Source: Polycyclovorans sp964425915
GTDB lineage: Bacteria; Pseudomonadota; Gammaproteobacteria; Nevskiales; Nevskiaceae
Direction: 5' to 3'
Assembly: GCA_964425915.1 (NCBI GenBank)
Contig: CAYROO010000010.1
Span: forward strand, 31,236 to 95,235
Length of the DNA stretch: 64,000 nt
The notes below the pieces were generated by a model. It saw only the letters and a program-made list of their open reading frames with translations, ran no database searches and had not been told where the DNA came from. Made by a program: the position numbers and the translations under genes. Numbering within the stretch: the first letter of the stretch is position 1; each line of letters opens with the position of its first letter. Positions 15,369 through 23,029 of the stretch are shown piece by piece.

Positions 15369-17048
15369 ATGCTCATTTCCCTGACGATACGCAACCTCGC
15401 CATCATCGAGCAGCTGACGCTCGAGTTCGAACCGGGCTTCACCGCACTGACCGGCGAGACCGGCGCGGGTAAATCCATCCTGCTTGACGCCCTGGGGCTG
15501 CTACTTGGCGGCCGTGCCGACACCCAGCTGGTCCGCGATGGCTGCGACCGCGCCGAGGTCAGCGGTATCTTCAGTGTGCCGGCGGATGGACCAGCCCGAG
15601 CCTGGCTGGAGACCCAGGCGCTCAGCGATCCGGATGCACCCGATCAGCTGTTGATCCGCCGGGTTGTCAGCACCGAGGGCCGTACCCGCGCCTTCATCAA
15701 CGGTCAGCCCGTTAATACCGGCCCACTGCGCGAGCTCGCCGAGACGCTGGTGGAGATCTTCGGCCAATCGGAATCGCAGACGCTGTTGCGCGCCGAAGTG
15801 CAGCGCCAGCAGCTCGACGCCTTCGGCAATACCGCTGAAGCATTGGCCGAGGTGGCGCGCTGTCACGACATCCTGAAAACCCTGGACGCCCGCGAGACAG
15901 CCCTACGCAACGCCGGCCAAGTGGATCCGACCCAGTTGGAGTTCCTGCGCTACCAGGTGCAGGAGCTGGAGGCACTGGACCTGCGGCCGGAGAGCCTCGG
16001 GCAGCTGGAACAGGATCACCGCAGACTGGCGCATGCCGGCCAGCTGCTGTCCGACGGCGGTGCCGCGCTGGACCTGCTCTACAGTGGCGAGAGTTCAGCG
16101 GCCGCCCGAGTTGGCGAGGCCATGTCGCGGCTGACTGCACTGGTCGATCTGGACCCCGACTTCGAACAGATCCTGCGGCTGGCCGAGGGCGCCGACGCGC
16201 ACCTGTCGGAGGCCGCCGAAAGCCTGCGCCGTGTGCTGGATCGTCTGGAACTGGATCCCACCCTACTTGCCGAGCTGGAGCGGCGCCTGGAGGCGGTCCA
16301 CGACCTGGCGCGCAAGCATCGCGTCAAGGCCGGCGCCCTGGGCGAGCGTTTGAGCGCCTTGCAGCAGCAGCTGGCCGACAGCGAGGGGGCGGAATCGGCG
16401 CTGGCCAAGATCGCCCAGCAGCGGAAGGCGGCAACCCTCGACTATCGAAAGGCCGCCGAGACCCTGCGCCAGCATCGCCTACGGTCCGCCGACGACCTGG
16501 CGCAGCAGGCCACCGCGCTGATTCGCCAGCTGGGCATGCCCAATGCCCGCTTCCAGATCGCGGTGCTGCCGCTGGCCGATGACGACTTGCGACGGCACGG
16601 CCAGGACGATGTGCGCTTCGACTTCAGCGCCAACCCCGGCCAGGTCCCCCGCCCGCTCGCCAAAGTGGCCAGCGGCGGCGAACTGTCTCGGATCTCACTG
16701 GCGCTGCAAGTGGTACTGACCCGCGACCTTGGCGCCGAGACGCTGATCTTTGATGAGGTCGACGCCGGCATCAGCGGCGCGGTGGCCGAAATCGTCGGCC
16801 AGCAATTGCGCAGCCTTGGACACCAGCACCAGGTGCTGAGCGTGACCCACCTGGCGCAGGTGGCCGCACAGGCCATGCATCACGTTGGCATCCGAAAGGC
16901 GGTCCGCGACGGACAAACCTTCACCCAGGTTCAGGTGCTCGATGCCGAACAGCGGGTGGACGAGCTGGCCCGCATGCAGGGCGGCGTATCGGTTACAGCA
17001 CGGGCGCGTGAGCACGCCCGGGAGCTGCTGGACCGGGCGGGAACCTGA
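15369..17048 (+). CDS. recN: DNA repair protein RecN
   Basis: This 559-residue SMC-like ATPase acts early in double-strand-break repair and holds broken ends. It has the N-terminal ABC half with Walker A TGETGAGKSI (about residues 30-38), long central coiled coils, the ABC signature VASGGELSRISLALQ, Walker B TLIFDEVDAGISGAVAE and the H-loop VLSVTHLAQVAA. It starts 6 bases after nadK and is convergent with fur. LexA control is usual in the family, but no consensus SOS box is visible in the short gap, so any SOS control must act further upstream. Confidence 0.98.
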   Translation: MLISLTIRNLAIIEQLTLEFEPGFTALTGETGAGKSILLDALGLLLGGRADTQLVRDGCDRAEVSGIFSVPADGPARAWLETQALSDPDAPDQLLIRRVVSTEGRTRAFINGQPVNTGPLRELAETLVEIFGQSESQTLLRAEVQRQQLDAFGNTAEALAEVARCHDILKTLDARETALRNAGQVDPTQLEFLRYQVQELEALDLRPESLGQLEQDHRRLAHAGQLLSDGGAALDLLYSGESSAAARVGEAMSRLTALVDLDPDFEQILRLAEGADAHLSEAAESLRRVLDRLELDPTLLAELERRLEAVHDLARKHRVKAGALGERLSALQQQLADSEGAESALAKIAQQRKAATLDYRKAAETLRQHRLRSADDLAQQATALIRQLGMPNARFQIAVLPLADDDLRRHGQDDVRFDFSANPGQVPRPLAKVASGGELSRISLALQVVLTRDLGAETLIFDEVDAGISGAVAEIVGQQLRSLGHQHQVLSVTHLAQVAAQAMHHVGIRKAVRDGQTFTQVQVLDAEQRVDELARMQGGVSVTARAREHARELLDRAGT

Positions 17049-17051
17049 GCC

Positions 17052-17462
17052 TCAGGCTTTCTTCTTTTTGGGCTTCACGTACAGCACGAGGCTATGGTCG
17101 TGCACCACATAGCCGTGCTTGTCGGCGATCTGCTTCTGCAGCCGCTCAATTTCCTCGCTGACAAACTCGATCACGGTGCCGGTCTCGACACAGACCATAT
17201 GGTCGTGGTGGTCGCCCTTGGCCAGCTCGAAGACCGCGTGGCCGCCTTCGAAGTTGTGACGAACCACCAGGCCCGCTGCTTCGAACTGGGTCAGCACGCG
17301 GTAAACGGTTGCCAGCCCGATCTCTTCATTGGCGTCCAGCAGGCGGCGATAGATATCCTCAGCCGACAGATGGGCATCCGGATGCGTCTCGAGGATCTCG
17401 AGAATCTTCAGCCGTGGGAGCGTGACCTTCAGGCCGGCACTGCGCAGATCGGAGGATTCCAC
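17052..17462 (-). CDS. fur: ferric uptake regulator Fur
   Basis: This 136-residue iron-responsive repressor has an N-terminal winged helix (LKVTLPRLKILEIL, EDIYRRLLDANEEIGLATVYRVL) and a metal-binding dimer domain with FELAKGDHHDHMVCVETG. The lysine-rich end VKPKKKKA is Pseudomonas-like. No ATG is in frame. GTG 17462 is preferred because it aligns with the usual VE-S-LR-AGLKVTLPR start and has GAG 8 bases upstream; TTG 17468 is the alternative. It is divergent from bamE, the classical fur-omlA arrangement. Its likely target in this window is the Fur box at 31608. Confidence 0.96.
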   Translation of the reverse strand: MESSDLRSAGLKVTLPRLKILEILETHPDAHLSAEDIYRRLLDANEEIGLATVYRVLTQFEAAGLVVRHNFEGGHAVFELAKGDHHDHMVCVETGTVIEFVSEEIERLQKQIADKHGYVVHDHSLVLYVKPKKKKA

Positions 17463-17526
17463 CGGCAAATCTCATGAGGGCGATGGGGTATTATGCCCGC
17501 TCACCCTGTTCCGGCAAGCCTCTACG

Positions 17527-17997
17527 ATGCGTGGATCGTTGCTCTCCGCAGTCTTCCTGCCCTTGGCCCTGTTCATCTCCGGCTGCCAGCTGGTGTACAC
17601 CCTGCCGACCCGGCAAGGGAATGTGATTGAGCAGAAGAAGTTGGAACAACTGCAGGTCGGCATGACACGTGAGCAGGTTCGCTACCTGCTCGGCACGCCG
17701 CTGGCAGCAAGCCCCTTTGACGCTGATCGCTGGGACTACCTCGGCTACTACCGCTCTCCGCGCGGTTCCGAAGTCGACCGTACCGTCACGCTCTATTTTG
17801 AGCAGGACACCCTGGTCCGGATGGAAGGGATCGAGATGGCCGATGCCAAGGCCGCCATTGAGACGCCGGACCTGCAAACCGTCGTGGAAGAAGAAGAGCG
17901 CGCCCTGCTGGAAGCTGAACGCAAGGAAAGCGAAGCACGGGGCGTCATCATCCGACAGGAAGAGGACGCCGGTCAGCCGGGCAATCCCGGCCCCTGA
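17527..17997 (+). CDS. bamE: outer membrane assembly lipoprotein BamE
   Basis: This 156-residue lipoprotein is a BAM complex accessory that helps barrel insertion. It has a signal peptide with lipobox ISGC (Cys at about residue 19), then the BamE/SmpA core QGNVIEQKKLEQLQVGMTRE-type helices (split across the core) and VRYLLGTPLA, and VTLYFEQDTLVRMEG. An acidic C-terminal tail (EEEERALLEAERKESEA) of about 40 residues extends past the E. coli length, as in other high-GC relatives. TATTAT at 17491-17496 is a possible -10 box shared in the fur-bamE intergenic region. Confidence 0.96.
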   Translation: MRGSLLSAVFLPLALFISGCQLVYTLPTRQGNVIEQKKLEQLQVGMTREQVRYLLGTPLAASPFDADRWDYLGYYRSPRGSEVDRTVTLYFEQDTLVRMEGIEMADAKAAIETPDLQTVVEEEERALLEAERKESEARGVIIRQEEDAGQPGNPGP

Positions 17998-18026
17998 TCG
18001 CCGCCGGCGGGGCCAGGTCGACGGCG

Positions 18027-18317
18027 TCAAGCGCCACGCGCTGCGCGCTGTCTCCGGACTTCCTTCGGGTCGGCGATCAGCGGACGGTAGATCTCCACCC
18101 GATCGCCACTGGCGACGGTGTCGTCCAGGCGCACCAGCCGAGCGTGGATGCCCACCTTGTTGTCGCCGTCCAGATCAATCTCGGTGAAGCGTCCAAGGAT
18201 GCCCGACTGAATCACCGCATCGCGGACGGTCGCACCCTTGGGCAGATCCACCTTGAGCACGACCTGATCACCCGGTCGGGCGTAGGCCACTTCCACCTGC
18301 AGCAGATCACCGCTCAC
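18027..18317 (-). CDS. rnfH: RnfH/RatB family protein
   Basis: This 96-residue ubiquitin-like-fold protein belongs to the UPF0125 (RnfH, formerly RatB/YfjF) family. Core motifs are VEVAYARPGDQVVLKVDLP, TVRDAVIQSGI, VGIHARLVRLDDTVASGDRVEIYRPL and ADPKEVRRQRA, each typical. GTG 18317 was chosen because GAGGG lies 6-10 bases upstream and the conserved fold starts there. It follows the transporter gene (stop 18344) on the same strand. The family is often beside smpB or the RatA gene; here no RatA gene is seen. The role is not established. Confidence 0.88.
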   Translation of the reverse strand: MSGDLLQVEVAYARPGDQVVLKVDLPKGATVRDAVIQSGILGRFTEIDLDGDNKVGIHARLVRLDDTVASGDRVEIYRPLIADPKEVRRQRAARGA

Positions 18318-18343
18318 GATTACCCTCGTATCGATCAAGGCCC

Positions 18344-19726
18344 TCAGGCCTCGTTCCAAAGTCCCAGCAGCGCCTCTGTCACGCCAAGCGCCTGTAACAG
18401 CAATACCATCAGCACCACCCGCGTCGGGTAGCGCAGCACGAAATACCAAAGGCCAAATCCCCAGCCGCTGCCGTAGGCGGCACGCGCCATTTCGCGCGGA
18501 ATAATGCGGGCGCAGAATACACAAAACAACAAGGCTGCCAGAGGCGCCGCCAATTGCGCGGTGATGAACTGCAAAGCCTCGAATACGGTGACGCCGGCAA
18601 AACGCAGCGGGGCATCCCCGGCAAAGCTCAGCAAGGTGAGCACGCCGAGCGCCCAGATCACCACCGCCGCGCTGGTGGCTGCAAAAACGCGCGTGACCCG
18701 CCAACGCTCCATGGCGAAGCGGGTCACCGGCTCCAGCAGTGCGACCGCCGACGCCAGCGTGAGGATGACCACCAGGCCGTAGAACGTGACCCCGAGCAAT
18801 GCCCCTTCGACGCCGGACGGCAGGGCCAGCGGCAGACTCTGGAAGATGACGCCAAGCCCGCGTGCTGGCGCCAGGTCGGCGCCACCGAGCAGCAGATACA
18901 GCGCAGCGCCGAGGGTCATGGAGAACAGTAGATCGAGCCCGATCACCAGGCTGGCAGTGCGGACCAGCGGTGTCCGCGCTGGCAGGTAGCTCCCCAGCAT
19001 CAGCATCACACCCAGCCCAAGGCTCAGGGTTACGAAGGCCTCCTGCAGCGCGCGCAGCGCCGTCACCAGCAGACCGGCTGGCGGCAGCGCCGGACGCAGC
19101 CAGGCGACAAGACCGTCCATCGGCTGGCGCCACAGCAGATAGCCCACCAACAGCAGCGCCACCAACAGGCTCAAGGGAATGATGCGCAGCGCGATCCGCT
19201 CGATGCCCTCACGAAAGCCATGGGCCACCACGATGCAGGCCATCACCATGAAAATGGTGTGCCAGGCAAGACCACGTTCCGGCTCCCGCGCCAGCGTGAG
19301 GAAGGTCGCCACCAGATCGGCCGGGGCCTGTCCAGCGAGGGCGCCGCTGGCGGCGCGGAACACATAGCCGAGACTCCAACCGGCCATGACGCTGTAGTAG
19401 GAGAGGATCAACCCGGCCGATGCCACCATCAACATGCCCAGCCAGCGCCACTGCGCGCGCGCGCCGGCCCCTTCGGCGACATGGCCAAGACCACTGACCG
19501 GCTCTTCCCGCATCCAGCGCCCGAGTCCCCACTCGGCCACCAGTAGCGGCAGCCCCACCAGCGCCATCGCCAACAGGTAAAACCCCAGAAACACCACGCC
19601 ACCGTGCTGCTCGGTCAAACCCGGCAAGCGGACCATATTGCCCATCCCAACGCAGGCGCCCACCGCCACCCAGACAAAGCTACGGGTGGATTGCCAGGTG
19701 CCGAACCGCGGTTCACGGATTTCCAT
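18344..19726 (-). CDS. SNF-family sodium-dependent transporter
   Basis: This 460-residue inner-membrane symporter has about 11-12 transmembrane helices. The N-terminal helix 1 signature FVWVAVGACVGMGNMVRLPG contains the unwound sodium-site region typical of LeuT-like (NSS/SNF) transporters, followed by HGGVVFLGFYLLAMALVGLP. Substrate is probably an amino acid or amine; it cannot be read from sequence. ATG 19726 is preferred over longer starts because helix 1 then falls at the usual distance, and TACACT lies 6 bases before it, which implies a leaderless mRNA. It is divergent from smpB with a 31-base gap. Confidence 0.93.
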   Translation of the reverse strand: MEIREPRFGTWQSTRSFVWVAVGACVGMGNMVRLPGLTEQHGGVVFLGFYLLAMALVGLPLLVAEWGLGRWMREEPVSGLGHVAEGAGARAQWRWLGMLMVASAGLILSYYSVMAGWSLGYVFRAASGALAGQAPADLVATFLTLAREPERGLAWHTIFMVMACIVVAHGFREGIERIALRIIPLSLLVALLLVGYLLWRQPMDGLVAWLRPALPPAGLLVTALRALQEAFVTLSLGLGVMLMLGSYLPARTPLVRTASLVIGLDLLFSMTLGAALYLLLGGADLAPARGLGVIFQSLPLALPSGVEGALLGVTFYGLVVILTLASAVALLEPVTRFAMERWRVTRVFAATSAAVVIWALGVLTLLSFAGDAPLRFAGVTVFEALQFITAQLAAPLAALLFCVFCARIIPREMARAAYGSGWGFGLWYFVLRYPTRVVLMVLLLQALGVTEALLGLWNEA

Positions 19727-19732
19727 GGCCGC

Positions 19733-19751
19733 AGTGTAGCGTTCGTATAAT
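19733..19751. promoter_or_regulatory. divergent -10 boxes of the SNF gene and smpB
   Basis: TATAAT (19746-19751, plus strand) ends 6 bases before the smpB ATG at 19758. TACACT on the minus strand (19733-19738) ends 6 bases before the transporter ATG at 19726. With the normal 6-8 base distance, both transcripts would start at or next to the start codon. No Shine-Dalgarno sequence precedes either ATG, and -35 boxes are weak. Confidence 0.6.
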
Positions 19752-19757
19752 CCCCCC

Positions 19758-20237
19758 ATGAAAGCAGCTTCCAGCGCTGGCGACAGCAACCCGGTCATCG
19801 CCGTCAATCGGCGCGCCCGACACGATTACTTCATCGAAGACCAGTACGAGGCTGGCCTCGCCCTGCAAGGCTGGGAGGTCAAATCTCTGCGCGCCGGTCG
19901 CGCCCAAATTGCCGAGGCCTACGTCGTCCTGCGCGCAGGCGAGGCCTACCTGATCGGCGCCCACATCACACCCTTGCCCCAGGCCTGCACCCATGAGGTG
20001 GCCGAGGCCACTCGCACCCGCAAGCTGCTGTTGCACCGAAAGCAGCTCGCCACCCTCATCGGCAAGGTCGAGCGCGCTGGCTACACCCTGGTGCCGCTTG
20101 ACCTGCACTGGACCCGCGGCCGCGCCAAACTGGTGGTCGGCCTCGCCAAGGGCAAGAAGCAGCATGACAAGCGCGCCGACATCAAGCAGCGCGACTGGAA
20201 ACGCGAGCAGGAGCGTCTGCTCCGCAAGCGGGCCTGA
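19758..20237 (+). CDS. smpB: SsrA-binding protein SmpB
   Basis: This 159-residue RNA-binding protein delivers tmRNA to stalled ribosomes. Motifs: VNRRARHDYFIEDQYEAGL, LQGWEVKSLRAGRAQIAEAY, LLLHRKQL and the C-terminal basic tail KGKKQHDKRADIKQRDWKRE that folds into the empty mRNA channel. It lies 35 bases upstream of ssrA on the same strand, so both partners of trans-translation are adjacent. The start appears leaderless (TATAAT 6 bases upstream). Confidence 0.98.
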   Translation: MKAASSAGDSNPVIAVNRRARHDYFIEDQYEAGLALQGWEVKSLRAGRAQIAEAYVVLRAGEAYLIGAHITPLPQACTHEVAEATRTRKLLLHRKQLATLIGKVERAGYTLVPLDLHWTRGRAKLVVGLAKGKKQHDKRADIKQRDWKREQERLLRKRA

Positions 20238-20272
20238 ACTTCCTGGCGGCGTGCTACTCTAATGACCACAAC

Positions 20273-20626
20273 GGGGATGACTGGCTTCGACGTCGGTGCC
20301 GAAACCCGCGGTGCATGCCGAGCTGCAGGTCTGCTCGTTAAACGGTCTGCAAACAAGCTAGTTGCGAACGACGCTAACTACGCCCTCGCCGCTTAATCCG
20401 GCGAGCGTCTGACCGGTCGGTGTTGGTACCGCCGAATCAGATGTCGACTCATACCAACTCGCGCTGAGGGTCGCCCTTACCTGATGCGCTAAAACCCCAA
20501 GGGGATAAGCGTCGGCGATCCGTGCCGGTCCGGGAGCCGACGACGAAAACCAAAGATTCGGCTACGCATGTAGATCTGTAGGCGTAAGACTGGCGGACGC
20601 GGGTTCAATTCCCGCCATCTCCACCA
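20273..20626 (+). ncRNA. ssrA: tmRNA (SsrA)
   Basis: The RNA is 354 nt. The 5' end is GGGGATGACTGGCTTCGACG and the 3' end has the T arm GGTTCAATTCC and an encoded CCA, together making the tRNA-like domain. The tag frame reads GCG AAC GAC GCT AAC TAC GCC CTC GCC GCT TAA, that is ANDANYALAA, preceded on the nascent chain by the alanine charged on tmRNA. The resume codon GCG follows TAGTT. Pseudoknot sequences follow the tag (for example the GGTCGGTG and CCCCAAGGGG segments). SmpB is encoded directly upstream. Confidence 0.96.
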
Positions 20627-20663
20627 ACATTGTCAGGCCGGTGCAGCCTGATCGCGGTACCCC

Positions 20664-20691
20664 AAGGGAAAGCCTCGGCTTTCCCTTTTTT
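20664..20691 (+). terminator. intrinsic terminator after ssrA
   Basis: An 11-bp stem (AAGGGAAAGCC with GGCTTTCCCTT) and 2-base spacer is followed by a run of T (20686-20691). It lies 38 bases after the tmRNA 3' end and ends that transcript. It is 19 bases from the convergent TetR gene. Confidence 0.92.
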
Positions 20692-20709
20692 GTTGCCTGA
20701 ACCTGCGCC

Positions 20710-21366
20710 TCAACCCATGGCACTGGGCAGCGCAGGTGATGCAGGGATTCCGTTTGCGGCTTCCAGACCCGCCATCAGCGTGCGCACCATCTGCGGCACC
20801 AGTTGATGGACCTGACGACCCATGACGAACTGTCCCGCCACCTCCAGTGACACCAGGCCGTGGGCACCCGCCCAGAACAGGTGGCTGGCGGTCAGTGGGT
20901 CGACGGACAGCTTGAGGTCGCCCGAGGCCTGCGCGGCGGCAACCGTTCGGGTGCAGACATCCAGTGAGTCCCGCTTGGCCGCAGCCAATTCCAGTGAGCG
21001 CGGGCCTTCCTCGACCCCCGGCAGACGAAAGAACATCAGGGCGTAGCGGCCGGGCCGTTCGATGCCAGCGCGGACAAAGGCCTCGGCCAGTTGCCACAGG
21101 CGCTGGCGCGGCGGTGCGGTCGGCACGATCGCCTCCAGCATGCTGCGTTCCATCCACCGGAAGGCCTCCGCCCGCATCGCAGTCAGCAGCGCGTCCTTGC
21201 TGGGAAAGTACCGGTAGGGTGCGGAGTAACTGCAGCCCAATGCGGCCGCCACCTTGCGGAAACTCACCGCCTCCAGCCCACCGGCCTCAAACAAGGTCAT
21301 GGCGGCATTGAGGATTTCGGAACGGCGCTGCTCCACCGCGTGTTCGGTCAAGGATTGTCGAGGCAT
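20710..21366 (-). CDS. TetR-family transcriptional regulator
   Basis: This 218-residue repressor has an N-terminal TetR helix-turn-helix (residues about 12-60: RRSEILNAAMTLFEAGGLEA and VSFRKVAAALGCSYSAPYRYF) and a ligand-binding domain with the WHG-type motif LFWAGAHGLVSLEVAG. It faces the isomerase-like gene across a 91-base gap that contains a 27-bp near-palindrome, so autoregulation and control of the divergent pair are likely. The ligand is unknown. Confidence 0.93.
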   Translation of the reverse strand: MPRQSLTEHAVEQRRSEILNAAMTLFEAGGLEAVSFRKVAAALGCSYSAPYRYFPSKDALLTAMRAEAFRWMERSMLEAIVPTAPPRQRLWQLAEAFVRAGIERPGRYALMFFRLPGVEEGPRSLELAAAKRDSLDVCTRTVAAAQASGDLKLSVDPLTASHLFWAGAHGLVSLEVAGQFVMGRQVHQLVPQMVRTLMAGLEAANGIPASPALPSAMG

Positions 21367-21375
21367 GAGCTAGAG

Positions 21376-21402
21376 TTGACGTTATTAATTTAATAGTGTC
21401 AA
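21376..21402. promoter_or_regulatory. TetR operator / divergent promoter region
   Basis: A 27-bp near-perfect palindrome starts TTGAC and ends GTCAA; all mirrored positions match except two per arm. It is strongly AT-rich in GC-rich surroundings. Its ends supply TTGAC-type -35 hexamers in both directions, so a bound TetR dimer would block both promoters. Confidence 0.75.
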
Positions 21403-21457
21403 TCTTTCACCGCGCCCGAGTGGCGAACCACAACCAATAAATGAGAGGGGACCCGAA

Positions 21458-21952
21458 ATGCATCAGGAACGCCTGAGCGCGCGTGAGCGCGCGCGCATTC
21501 TGGCACCGGCCGCGGCGCTGTTCGCGCTGGCCCTGGTGATTGGACTGATCTTCACCTTCAAAGCCATTGGCCACGTCGCCGCGTGGCCACTGATCCCCGT
21601 TCTCGATATCGAGATGCCGGGGACCGAGGCGGCGTGGCGACGGACGCACCTCGGCGCCCTGATGAATGCGCTGGCGATGATGGCGTTCGCCGTCGCCGGC
21701 AGCAGTCTGCGACTGAGTGCGCGCGCCCGTCAGTGGTATGTGGTCAGCGTCTGCATCACCGGCTGGGGCAATACCCTGGGCTTTCTGGTCGGTGCATTGT
21801 TCGGGGTTCGTGGGCTCGCCTTCGGTGGCGCCTGGGCCAATTCGCTGAACTATCTGCTGTTTCTGGTGGCCGCCGCCACCGCCTTCATCCAAGCCTGGTT
21901 GCTTTGGCAGGGTGCCCGCGCGCGCAGTCACGAAGGGGAGGACACGCCATGA
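21458..21952 (+). CDS. styrene-oxide-isomerase-like membrane protein
   Basis: This 164-residue inner-membrane protein has about four helices (residues 16-36, 65-82, 92-112, 128-152). Pattern resemblance to styrene oxide isomerase (StyC, about 169 aa) is seen in MPGTEAAWRRTHLGALMNA versus the StyC motif PG-x-E-x-W-x-R-A-H-x-G-x-x-L-N, and in ITGWGNTLGFLVG plus RGLAFG. The His in RRTH (residue 66) corresponds to the position of the haem-ligating His reported for StyC. Homology was judged by eye from memory, so it is moderate. No styrene monooxygenase genes (styA/styB) are nearby. The stop overlaps the next gene (ATGA). Confidence 0.5.
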   Translation: MHQERLSARERARILAPAAALFALALVIGLIFTFKAIGHVAAWPLIPVLDIEMPGTEAAWRRTHLGALMNALAMMAFAVAGSSLRLSARARQWYVVSVCITGWGNTLGFLVGALFGVRGLAFGGAWANSLNYLLFLVAAATAFIQAWLLWQGARARSHEGEDTP

Positions 21953-22917
21953 ATCCGCTCGCCATCATTGCAGGGCTATTGCAGGGGCTGTGGCAGGCAC
22001 CGCGGCATCTTCGCTTCGCCAGCGCATTTCTCGACCACTGGAACGCCCATGACGCGGCCGCCGTCACCCAGGCGCTCTCCGGCGGTCGCTATCGTGATCC
22101 GCTGACCCAGCGGCCGATCAGCGGCGCTGTGCTGCAGACGCACGTGCAGGCGCTGTTCACCGCCTTCCCCGATTTGCGGTTGTCGCTGGGTGATGCCGTG
22201 ATGGCGGGGCGCAACGCGGTGTCCGCCCGTTATCGTCTGGAGGGTCACCACACCGGGCCACTCCCCGGTGGCCTCGGGATCGACGCAGTCGCGCCGACCG
22301 GCCAGGCGCTGTCTCTGGAGGCGACCCTGTTCATCGCCTTCAACAGCGATGGCAGCGTCCGGGTGGAAAATCACTTCGACCTGCAGGATCTCGCCCAGCA
22401 GCTGGGCTTCATGTCACTGCTGATGCCGCGACAGCAGGGCCATTATGACTTTGGCGCCTTCTACCGCCTGCACAAGGGCAATCCGACGCCACCGGAGGCG
22501 ATCGGCATCACCTGGCTGCATGTGCGAGGCGGTGAGGCCGCCTTCGACGAGGCGGCCGTGGTCACCAATGCGGTGCTGGAGAGCTTTTCCGACAAGCCCG
22601 GCTTCGTCACCGGCATCATCGGTGCACGGCCACCCGACACCGCCGGTCATTCCTTCGGGTTCACGCTGTCAGCATGGGAGTCTTTGGAGGCCCTGGAGGC
22701 CAACCTTCTGCCCAATCCCGACCACCAGCAGGTGGTCCACAAGTTCATGAAGGAAGGTTTCGCCTACGGCACCCACTCGCGGGTCTATCAGCTGGTACGG
22801 GCCAAGCCGGTGATGATCGCCTGCCCGCAGTGCGGCAAGAAGAACAACGCCCACAAGAAGGTGCACACCTGCTCCGCCTGCCAGACCGCCTTGGAGCCGG
22901 CGCCGCCCTATTGGTGA
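21949..22917 (+). CDS. SnoaL-like / ABM-like / zinc-ribbon fusion protein
   Basis: This 322-residue protein has three apparent parts. Residues about 20-150 look like a SnoaL-type cone domain (FLDHWNAHDAAAVTQAL, YRDPLT, FPDLRLSL, ARYRLEGHHTG, VENHFDLQDLAQQLG). Residues about 160-285 look like an antibiotic-biosynthesis-monooxygenase ferredoxin-like domain (VVTNAVLESFSDKPGFVTG, FTLSAWESLEALEANL). Residues about 290-316 form a zinc ribbon (CPQCGKKN and CSACQTAL). It overlaps the isomerase-like gene by 4 bases, so both are made together. The combined activity is unknown. Confidence 0.7.
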   Translation: MNPLAIIAGLLQGLWQAPRHLRFASAFLDHWNAHDAAAVTQALSGGRYRDPLTQRPISGAVLQTHVQALFTAFPDLRLSLGDAVMAGRNAVSARYRLEGHHTGPLPGGLGIDAVAPTGQALSLEATLFIAFNSDGSVRVENHFDLQDLAQQLGFMSLLMPRQQGHYDFGAFYRLHKGNPTPPEAIGITWLHVRGGEAAFDEAAVVTNAVLESFSDKPGFVTGIIGARPPDTAGHSFGFTLSAWESLEALEANLLPNPDHQQVVHKFMKEGFAYGTHSRVYQLVRAKPVMIACPQCGKKNNAHKKVHTCSACQTALEPAPPYW

Positions 22918-23029
22918 GGCTTCCGAGGCATCGCAGCCGGTCGCGGTACCATGCAACTAGATGACGGTCGGGAATCCTGCGGGGTTCCCGCGGTCCATCT
23001 GCATCGCCCCCCGCTTCCGGACCTCCCCA

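Noticed and set aside
17990..18013. GGCCCC...GGGGCC inverted repeat at the bamE-rnfH junction as a terminator.
   Set aside because: There is no T-run on either strand and the loop is long; it may be GC-rich chance.
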